Origin: JAVBKP01 sp031553975
GTDB taxonomy: Bacteria; Bacillota; Clostridia; Peptostreptococcales; Anaerovoracaceae
Length of the DNA stretch: 10,554 nucleotides
Reading direction: 5' to 3'
NCBI GenBank assembly: GCA_031553975.1
Contig: JAVBKP010000052.1
Span: forward strand, 1-10,554
Below, one piece after another: positions 5,577-10,554 of the stretch. Numbering within the stretch: the first letter of the stretch is position 1; the number at the start of each line of letters is the position of its first letter. A program made the translations under genes and the position numbers. The notes under the pieces were generated by a model, which did no database searches, was not told where the DNA came from, and saw only the letters and a program-made list of their open reading frames with translations.

Positions 5577-7718
5577 ATGACTATTAAAATTGCTTTGGCG
5601 GGAAATCCAAACAGTGGAAAAACAAGTATTTTTAACGCACTTACGGGTAGCGCGCAATATGTGGGTAACTGGCCAGGAGTAACTGTTGAAAAGAAAGAGG
5701 GAAGCCTAAGGGGACATAAAAATGTTGCTTTAGTGGATTTACCAGGCATTTATTCCCTATCACCATATTCACCAGAAGAGATTGTTTCGAGAGACTATTT
5801 GGTTAAAGATAGACCAGATGCCATAATCAACGTGGTTGACGCATCTAACATTGAGAGAAATCTTTATTTAACCACACAGATTGTTGAGGTAGGTGTACCA
5901 GTGGTAATCGCCTTGAATATGATTGATGTGGTTAGAAAAAAAGGGGATAAAATCGACCTTGAAAAACTTTCTGAAAAGCTTGGGTGTGCAGTGGTGGAAA
6001 CCTCGGCCATAAAAAATATTGGGTTAACCCAAGTGGTAGAAAAGGCCATTGAGCTAGCAGGCAAGAGAGAAGGACAGAAGGTTGTTCATTATTTTGGAGA
6101 CAAAGTAGAAGTGGCACTTCAAAAAATCGAGAACTTGATAGCAGACATGGTGGACCCCTACCACATACACTGGTACGCAGTTAAGCTATTTGAAAGAGAC
6201 CAAAAAGTTCTTGGCCATAACAAAGGATTCGCGCTCATTACTGACCGAGTGGATGATATCGTCACAGCATGTGAGAAAGCAGCAGATGATGATTCTCAGA
6301 GCTTGATTATTTCAAACAGATATAACTATATTGAGACAGTGGTGGCAGATGCCTTCGAGAGAAAAACAGTAGGTAGCATCACAATATCAGACAAAATTGA
6401 CGCAATCGTTACCAATAGAATACTGGCACTTCCAATATTTGCCTTGGTCATGTTTACTGTGTACTATACAGCGATTTCCACAATAGGCACGATGGGCACA
6501 GATTGGGTGAATGATGTACTGTTTGGTAATGTCATACCACCAGCCATAGAGGCTGGACTGGTTGCACTAGGATGCGCTGATTGGCTACAATCGTTGGTGC
6601 TTGATGGTGTTGTAGCTGGCGTGGGCGCTGTTTTAGGATTTCTTCCTCAGATGGCGGTATTATTCTTTCTACTAGCCATATTAGAGGATTCTGGATACAT
6701 GGCAAGGGTTGCCTTCGTCATGGATAGAGTATTTAGATATTTCGGGTTGTCTGGGAAGTCTTTCATTCCTATTCTTGTTGGAACAGGATGTGGCGTGCCA
6801 GGAATTATGGCTTCTCGTACCATCGAGAGTGACCGTGAAAGACGTATTACTGTAATCACGACAACATTTATCCCTTGCGGCGCGAAATTGCCTGTTATTG
6901 CGCTTATTGCGGGCGCACTTTTCCCAGGCGTGTGGTGGGTAGGACCATCAGCGTATTTTGCAGGAATAGCAGCTATTATTGTGTCAGGTTTAATATTAAA
7001 AAAATCAAGATTACTTGTAGGTGATGCCGCTCCGTTTGTAATGGAACTACCTGCATACCATATGCCGAGCCCACGTGGGGTTTTGTTCCACACATGGGAA
7101 CGCTGTAAACATTTTATTAAAAAGGCAGGAACTATCATATTCATTGCTTGCGTAATCATCTGGTTGTTATCTAACTTTAGTTGGGGATTACACCTAGTAG
7201 ATGCGCAAGACTCAATGCTTGCATCGGTTGGAAAAGTAATTGCACCATTGTTTATACCACTTGGGTGGGGCCAATGGGAGGCAGCTGTGGCAAGTATCAC
7301 AGGCCTTATCGCAAAGGAAAACCTAGTAGGAACGTTCGGTGTCTTATACGGATTTGCTGAAGTGGCAGAAGACGGTGCAGAGGTTTGGTCAAACTTGCAG
7401 GCGGCGTTTACACCGTTGGCAGCCTATTCTCTCCTAATCTTTAACTTACTCTGTGTTCCATGTATGGCAGCAGTTGGTGCCATTAGACGTGAGATGAACA
7501 GTGCAAAGTGGACTTGGTTTGCTATTGGATACCAAACTGGATTTGCCTATGCAGTAGCCCTTTGCATATATCAATTTGGCATGTTTTTCACAGGCAATGG
7601 CTTCAATATCTGGACAGCGGTTGCTGTGATTATAGTAGGTGGCATGCTTATGCTAATGGTCAGAAAAGAGCCAAAGCAAATAGCTATAGAACCTAAACAA
7701 GAAAAGGCAGTAGCATGA
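5577..7718 (+). CDS. feoB: Ferrous iron transport protein B
   Basis: FeoB is the inner-membrane Fe(II) transporter with a cytoplasmic GTPase domain. The product is 713 residues, within the range for Gram-positive FeoB. Seen in the G domain: G1 GNPNSGKT (9-16), the switch Thr in GVTVE (about 36), G3 DLPG (54-57), G4 NMID (114-117) and G5 SA (143-144). A helical linker domain follows, up to about residue 270. The rest is a polytopic membrane region with the two gate signatures: a GTGCGVPGIMASRT segment and a FIPCGAKLP segment, each with a conserved Cys. A short charged tail rich in Lys and Glu ends the protein. GGAGG lies 5 bases before the ATG. The stop codon overlaps the ATG of the next small gene (ATGA), which suggests coupled translation. 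Confidence 0.97.
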   Translation: MTIKIALAGNPNSGKTSIFNALTGSAQYVGNWPGVTVEKKEGSLRGHKNVALVDLPGIYSLSPYSPEEIVSRDYLVKDRPDAIINVVDASNIERNLYLTTQIVEVGVPVVIALNMIDVVRKKGDKIDLEKLSEKLGCAVVETSAIKNIGLTQVVEKAIELAGKREGQKVVHYFGDKVEVALQKIENLIADMVDPYHIHWYAVKLFERDQKVLGHNKGFALITDRVDDIVTACEKAADDDSQSLIISNRYNYIETVVADAFERKTVGSITISDKIDAIVTNRILALPIFALVMFTVYYTAISTIGTMGTDWVNDVLFGNVIPPAIEAGLVALGCADWLQSLVLDGVVAGVGAVLGFLPQMAVLFFLLAILEDSGYMARVAFVMDRVFRYFGLSGKSFIPILVGTGCGVPGIMASRTIESDRERRITVITTTFIPCGAKLPVIALIAGALFPGVWWVGPSAYFAGIAAIIVSGLILKKSRLLVGDAAPFVMELPAYHMPSPRGVLFHTWERCKHFIKKAGTIIFIACVIIWLLSNFSWGLHLVDAQDSMLASVGKVIAPLFIPLGWGQWEAAVASITGLIAKENLVGTFGVLYGFAEVAEDGAEVWSNLQAAFTPLAAYSLLIFNLLCVPCMAAVGAIRREMNSAKWTWFAIGYQTGFAYAVALCIYQFGMFFTGNGFNIWTAVAVIIVGGMLMLMVRKEPKQIAIEPKQEKAVA

Positions 7719-7876
7719 TAGAATTAATACAAGAAAATTTAGGAAATATAATCGTAGGTGGTCTTTTGATTATTGCTGTTGTTATAGCAATACGATCAGT
7801 AAGGAAAGACCAAAAAAAAGGTGGTTGCTGTGGTGAGTGCCAAGGTTGCGCTAGCACTAGCAAATGCCAAAAATAA
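7715..7876 (+). CDS. FeoB-associated Cys-rich membrane protein
   Basis: This 53-residue peptide is encoded by a gene whose ATG overlaps the feoB stop (ATGA). Seen: one membrane helix at about residues 11-27 (NIIVGGLLIIAVVIAI), then a basic stretch (RSVRKDQKK), then a short cytoplasmic tail with five cysteines (38, 39, 42, 45, 51) in GGCCGECQGC...KC. Length, position and pattern match the FeoB-associated Cys-rich family (Pfam FeoB_associated) that follows feoB in many Firmicutes, in the position FeoC takes in enterobacteria. The role is not settled. Metal delivery, redox sensing or stabilising FeoB are possible and are inference only. No separate Shine-Dalgarno is evident, so translation probably depends on feoB. 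Confidence 0.9.
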   Translation: MIELIQENLGNIIVGGLLIIAVVIAIRSVRKDQKKGGCCGECQGCASTSKCQK

Positions 7877-7906
7877 ATTGCTCTCCAATTACATTTCTAT
7901 ATTATG

Positions 7907-7949
7907 ATAAACAACCCCTTTTAGTTTTAAACTAGAAGGGGTTGTTTAT
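7907..7949. terminator. Long hairpin ending the feo operon
   Basis: A perfect 14-bp stem (7907-7920 with 7936-7949, centred on CCCCTT/AAGGGG) continues inward through a T-G pair into TAGTTT/AAACTA. The whole 43 bases are a near-perfect inverted repeat. The T-run on the plus side is short (GTTTATT), so termination strength is uncertain, and the symmetry would allow action in both directions. Confidence 0.75.
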
Positions 7950-7956
7950 TCAAATG

Positions 7957-7965
7957 TGGTATAAT
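7957..7965 (+). promoter_or_regulatory. Extended -10 promoter for the ccdA gene run
   Basis: TGGTATAAT (7957-7965) is a perfect extended -10 element. At 17 bases upstream there is only AGGGGT, part of the preceding hairpin, so no -35 box is visible. Transcription would begin near 7972, 28 bases before ccdA. Confidence 0.6.
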
Positions 7966-7999
7966 GTTACTTTAATATATTTAGACTAGGAGGAAAATC

Positions 8000-8737
8000 A
8001 TGCAATACTTACTTTTGTTTTTAGAAGGCATTTTGGCCTTTATCTCACCATGTCTATTGCCCTTAATACCCATATATATAGCTTTCCTCACCAGAGAATC
8101 AGGGACGGTGCGAAGTATCCTAAGAGCCATAGGATTTGTCATTGGATTTACCACAGTATTTGTAGCCATGGGTGCCTTTGCTGGGAGTTTTGGGAGCTTG
8201 CTAAAGCAACACCAAAATATTGTTAATATTTTGTCAGGGGGCATAGTGGTTGTATTTGGACTTCACTATATTGGTTTGTTAAAAATAAATCTATTAAACC
8301 GAACGGTCAGTTATTTAGAACCGCGGGGTCCCCGAAAATCTTCGATTTGTGGGGTGCAGCCACGGGGTCCCCGAAAATCTTCGATTTGTGGGGTGCAGCC
8401 GTCCCCAATGGTTGGTTTGCTAGGGGCTATTGTGTTCGGCATGACCTTCGCTGTGGGCTGGACGCCGTGCGTAGGTGCGTTTCTTGGATCGGCGTTAATG
8501 ATGGCGGCACAACAGGGTAGTACATTGTCAGGGATATTGATGTTATCGTGCTTTTCGGCAGGTCTTGCTGTACCGTTCTTGATCAGTGCGCTACTGATTG
8601 AACAAATCAAATTAATTTTTAACAAAATCAAGGGAAAATATCGTATAATAAATATATTGTCCGGTGGGTTTTTAGTCATGATTGGATTGCTAATGATGGC
8701 GGGACTTATGGGAAAGTTTTTAAGATTATTTGTGTAG
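8000..8737 (+). CDS. ccdA: Cytochrome c biogenesis/thiol-disulfide carrier protein CcdA, with repeat insertion
   Basis: CcdA is a six-helix membrane protein that passes electrons from cytoplasmic thioredoxin to extracytoplasmic thiol proteins. The product is 245 residues. Seen: FISPCLLPLIP with Cys18 in helix 1 and FAVGWTPCVGAFLGS with Cys157 in helix 4, the redox pair of the family. Helices lie at about 4-29, 41-63, 73-95, 138-167, 173-200 and 218-240. Residues 109-134 are two identical copies of RGPRKSSICGVQP, encoded by a tandem 39-base DNA repeat in the helix 3-4 loop. That loop should be cytoplasmic. The added residues are strongly basic and bring two extra cysteines (117 and 130). Without them the protein would be 219 residues, nearer a typical CcdA. 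The insert keeps the frame, so the gene may still work. AGGAGG lies 6 bases before the ATG. Confidence 0.92.
   Translation: MQYLLLFLEGILAFISPCLLPLIPIYIAFLTRESGTVRSILRAIGFVIGFTTVFVAMGAFAGSFGSLLKQHQNIVNILSGGIVVVFGLHYIGLLKINLLNRTVSYLEPRGPRKSSICGVQPRGPRKSSICGVQPSPMVGLLGAIVFGMTFAVGWTPCVGAFLGSALMMAAQQGSTLSGILMLSCFSAGLAVPFLISALLIEQIKLIFNKIKGKYRIINILSGGFLVMIGLLMMAGLMGKFLRLFV
8324..8362 (+). repeat. 39-base tandem repeat, copy 1, inside ccdA
   Basis: The unit begins CGGGGTCCCCG and ends GGGGTGCAGCCA. CCCC (8330-8333) and GGGG (8351-8354), with inner arms AAATC/GATTT around TTC, can form an imperfect hairpin, and CGGGGTCCCCG is itself a palindrome. The unit encodes RGPRKSSICGVQP. It follows the half-site AGAACCG at 8317-8323. 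Confidence 0.95.
8363..8401 (+). repeat. 39-base tandem repeat, copy 2, inside ccdA
   Basis: This copy is identical to copy 1 over 38 bases; only the last base differs (G instead of A). It encodes the same 13 residues. It is followed by TCCCC at 8402-8406, the other half of the split host repeat. Identity at silent positions points to recent duplication. Confidence 0.95.
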
Positions 8738-8746
8738 GAGAGTGGC

Positions 8747-9325
8747 ATGAAAGATAAACAAAGGATTACATTATATTTACTAGTATTGGTGCTACTATTC
8801 CTAGCAGCCTACGCTACCTATAATGGTCTCACAAAGGGACAAAACATACTGCCTGAGACAGCGGTAGTAGAAAATCAAACACCAATGCCTGCGCCAGAGA
8901 TTACCGTCTATGATGCTGCTGGAGGTGCGTTTAACCTAGAATATTTTAGAGGAAAACCAGTGGTGGTTAACTTTTGGGCTAGCTGGTGCGGACCATGCAA
9001 AGACGAGATGGCACACTTTCAGCAGGCATATGAAGAATACGGCGATGACGTTGCATTCCTAATGGTGAACCTCACCGATGGAGATAGGGAGACGGAAAAA
9101 ACGGCAAAGCAGTTCATAGAGAAATCAGGATATACTTTCCCAATATATTACGATTTAACAGGGGAAGCAGGGATGACCTACGAGATATTTTCCATACCAA
9201 CCACTATTTTTATCAATAGGGATGGGAATATGGTATATGCATGGGAAGGCGCGATGAATTTAGACGGTGCTCTCAACCAAGGCGGACTTCGGGCGGCCAT
9301 TGAAAAAATCCTAAAAGATGAATAA
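8747..9325 (+). CDS. Membrane-anchored TlpA/ResA-like thioredoxin
   Basis: This 192-residue thiol-disulfide oxidoreductase acts outside the membrane and is probably reduced by CcdA encoded just upstream. Seen: an uncleaved N-terminal anchor at about residues 8-25 (LYLLVLVLLFLAAYATY) without a lipobox cysteine, and a linker. The thioredoxin-like domain runs from about 47, with the active site WASWCGPCKDE (Cys81, Cys84) and the cis-proline loop SIPTTIFI near 160. The WCGPC motif and the short PAPEITVYD-type entry are typical of the TlpA/ResA group, which reduces apocytochrome c or other exported thiol proteins. No cytochrome c gene is in the window, so the client is unknown. AGGAG overlapping the ccdA stop codon, 6 bases before the ATG, and a 9-base gap show close coupling with ccdA. 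Confidence 0.92.
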   Translation: MKDKQRITLYLLVLVLLFLAAYATYNGLTKGQNILPETAVVENQTPMPAPEITVYDAAGGAFNLEYFRGKPVVVNFWASWCGPCKDEMAHFQQAYEEYGDDVAFLMVNLTDGDRETEKTAKQFIEKSGYTFPIYYDLTGEAGMTYEIFSIPTTIFINRDGNMVYAWEGAMNLDGALNQGGLRAAIEKILKDE

Positions 9326-9345
9326 ATGAAAAAGGGGCGGAGATT

Positions 9346-10167
9346 ATGAGTTATACATTGGCACTTTGCCAAATGAAAATCAGTGACAACAAGCAAATTA
9401 ATCTAAACAAGGCAGAGCAACTGTTCAATGAGGCTGTGCTAGGTGGCGCGGATGTTATTGTTTTCCCAGAAATGTTTAATTGTCCCTATAGCAACAAATA
9501 CTTCCAGCCATTTTCGGAAACCGATGAAGGCGAGACTGTTAGAACCCTTTCACGTCTGGCTAAGGCAAAAGGTAAAATCATTGTAGGCGGTAGCATTCCA
9601 GAGAGGGAAGGCGATAACATCTACAATACAAGTTTTGTATTGGACGAAAATGGGCAAATTATAGCAAAGCACCGGAAAGTTCACCTTTTTGATGTGGATA
9701 TAAAAGATGGGGTTAGATTTAAAGAATCAGATACCTTAGCGGCTGGGGACAAAGTCACTGTAGCAGACACGACCAAGGGCAGAATAGGCATTGGGATTTG
9801 TTACGATATAAGATTTCCTGAGCTAAGTAGACTGATGGCACTAGAAGGGGTAGATTTAATTGTTTTCCCAGCGGTATTTGCGCAAAAAACCGGTGAGGTA
9901 CATTGGGAAATGCTACTAAGAGCAAGAGCCGTGGATAACCAAGTTTATTTTGCTGGCGCAGCACCTGCTAGGGACCACGCCTCCAAGAGCCCCTGCTTTG
10001 CCCATTCCATGATTGTGGACCCTTGGGGAGAGGTAATAGCAAGAGCGGGCATTGAAGAATCTATCATTTATGCCGATATAGACACAGAGCGGATTAAAAA
10101 CATAAGGCAGCAGCTACCACTGCTAGCGCATAGACGTACTGATTTGTACAAACTGGAGATAAAATAG
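9346..10167 (+). CDS. Carbon-nitrogen hydrolase, omega-amidase (Nit2)-like
   Basis: This 273-residue cytoplasmic nitrilase-superfamily hydrolase, by family, deamidates alpha-ketoglutaramate or alpha-ketosuccinamate to 2-oxo acids and ammonia (metabolite repair). Seen: the catalytic triad Glu42 (VVFPEMF-type segment, here VIVFPEMFN), Lys111 (KHRKVHLFDVDI) and Cys152 (GIGICYDIRFPEL). The stretch from HRKVHLFD through FKESDTL, and the later HWEMLLRARAVDNQVY, ASPARD-like and VDPWGEV segments, are close to Nit2 rather than to general nitrilases. Substrate is inferred from this likeness. There is no signal peptide. AGGGG (9333-9337), 8 bases before the ATG, is the likely ribosome binding site. The gene starts 20 bases after the thioredoxin gene and ends one base before ygiQ, so it belongs to the same run. 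Confidence 0.92.
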   Translation: MSYTLALCQMKISDNKQINLNKAEQLFNEAVLGGADVIVFPEMFNCPYSNKYFQPFSETDEGETVRTLSRLAKAKGKIIVGGSIPEREGDNIYNTSFVLDENGQIIAKHRKVHLFDVDIKDGVRFKESDTLAAGDKVTVADTTKGRIGIGICYDIRFPELSRLMALEGVDLIVFPAVFAQKTGEVHWEMLLRARAVDNQVYFAGAAPARDHASKSPCFAHSMIVDPWGEVIARAGIEESIIYADIDTERIKNIRQQLPLLAHRRTDLYKLEIK

Positions 10168-10168
10168 A

Positions 10169-10554
10169 TTGAGTTTTTTACCTACAAACAAAAAAGAAAT
10201 GCAAGACAACGGATGGGAACAGGCAGACTTTGTCTTAGTCACAGGGGATGCGTATGTAGATCACCCGTCTTTTGGTCATGCTATCATAGCAAGAATACTA
10301 GAGTCCCATGGATATAAAGTGGCTATACTAGCCCAGCCGAACTGGAAAAATGCGGATGATTTTAAAAATTTTGGAAGGCCCAAATTAGGCTTTCTCATTA
10401 CTGCTGGCAATGTGGATTCTATGGTGAACCACTACTCTGTGTTTAAGAAAAGAAGGAAAACCGACATATATTCACCGGGTGGTGTGGCTGGCATGCGCCC
10501 AGACAGGGCTACCATTGTTTATGCCTCTAGGGCCAGAGAAGCTTATAAAGATGT
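10169..10554 (+). CDS. ygiQ: YgiQ-family radical-SAM protein, N-terminal part (3' end outside window)
   Basis: These are the first 128 codons of a large (usually about 600-700 residue) radical-SAM protein of the YgiQ family, whose reaction is unknown to me. Seen: FLPTNKKEM at the start, FVLVTGDAYVDHPSFGHAII, the GRPKLGFLITAGNVDSMVNHY segment and YSPGGVAGMRPDRATIVY. All are conserved in the N-terminal domain of this family. The cysteine motif of the radical-SAM core lies beyond the window. The start is a TTG at 10169, chosen because GGAGAT (10155-10160) is 8 bases upstream and the family begins with xFLPT. The first ATG (10199) would cut off this conserved stretch. Only one base separates it from the nitrilase stop, so translation is probably coupled. 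Confidence 0.92.
   Translation, partial: MSFLPTNKKEMQDNGWEQADFVLVTGDAYVDHPSFGHAIIARILESHGYKVAILAQPNWKNADDFKNFGRPKLGFLITAGNVDSMVNHYSVFKKRRKTDIYSPGGVAGMRPDRATIVYASRAREAYKD

Larger units (their letters stand above)
8313..8410 (-). repeat. Split copy of the GGGGACGGTTCT repeat, interrupted by the 39-base repeats
   Basis: Bases 8313-8323 joined to 8402-8410, reverse complemented, read CATTGGGGACGGTTCTAAAT. This equals the sequence at 757-777 upstream of rlmN except for one fewer G. The 78 bases between (8324-8401) are the two tandem repeats. CCG occurs at both edges (8321-8323 and 8399-8401), so a 3-base target duplication is possible. Confidence 0.75.

Noticed and set aside
6647..7300. Minus-strand open frame of 217 codons opposite feoB
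   Set aside because: It lies wholly within well-conserved feoB coding sequence and has no domain signature; it is a by-product of codon use.
8102..8109. GGGACGGT within ccdA as another copy of the GGGGACGGTTCT repeat
   Set aside because: Only 8 of the 12 bases match and there is no flanking similarity or second arm, so chance is enough.
8324..8401. Two direct repeats as a mini CRISPR array
   Set aside because: The units are directly adjacent with no spacer between them, lie in frame inside ccdA, and no cas gene is present.
8000..8737. ccdA as a pseudogene broken by insertion
   Set aside because: The insertion is 78 bases (26 codons), keeps the frame, contains no stop, and both redox cysteines and all six membrane helices remain.
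8311..8748. Minus-strand open frame of 145 codons opposite ccdA
   Set aside because: It is the shadow of the membrane-protein gene, contains the repeat read backwards, has no plausible ribosome binding site, and matches no family I recognise.

Overview
The window looks like a chromosomal segment of an anaerobic, low-to-moderate GC Gram-positive bacterium, most likely class Clostridia. The reasons are strong AGGAGG-type ribosome binding sites, an S-layer-homology (SLH) protein, a feoA-feoB-Cys-rich-peptide ferrous iron operon, two radical-SAM enzymes typical of clostridia, and intergenic copies of a short GGGGACGGTTCT repeat. I cannot name genus or species.

Layout. (1) 1-756: 3' end of a type-2-like isoleucyl-tRNA synthetase gene. 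It is followed by a 90-base spacer with three GGGGACGGTTCT repeats, and then rlmN, whose start is better placed at 877 than at 862. (2) 1918-2458: a self-contained unit with promoter, small P-loop ATPase of unknown function and terminator. (3) 2472-4068: a TIGR01212/YhcC-like radical-SAM protein and a CoA-diphosphatase-like Nudix hydrolase, probably co-transcribed. (4) 4074-4762: a promoter and a secreted protein made only of three SLH domains. It converges on the next gene over a shared bidirectional terminator. (5) 4799-7876: the iron module. A DtxR/MntR-type repressor lies on the minus strand, divergent from feoA, feoB and a 53-residue FeoB-associated Cys-rich membrane peptide. The divergent promoters have abutting -35 boxes, and two palindromes with GTTAGC/GCTAAC arms lie on the feo side. 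(6) 7957-10554: an extended -10 promoter and a compact gene run of ccdA, a membrane-anchored TlpA-like thioredoxin, a Nit2-type omega-amidase and ygiQ, which starts with TTG and is cut by the window end.

How the genes work together. The DtxR-family protein is expected to sense metal and repress feo transcription when iron is replete. CcdA would carry reducing equivalents across the membrane to the TlpA-like protein. The other genes are housekeeping enzymes (tRNA charging, rRNA/tRNA methylation, nucleotide and metabolite repair).

The most unusual structure is inside ccdA. Two tandem 39-base repeats are inserted in frame, adding 26 residues to a loop between membrane helices. Removing them joins the flanks into a 20-base sequence that matches, with one base of indel, the repeat found upstream of rlmN. 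This looks like one short repeat nested inside another and kept as coding sequence. Apart from this, the gene content appears ordinary for Clostridia, and I found no phage, CRISPR, transposase or defence gene.
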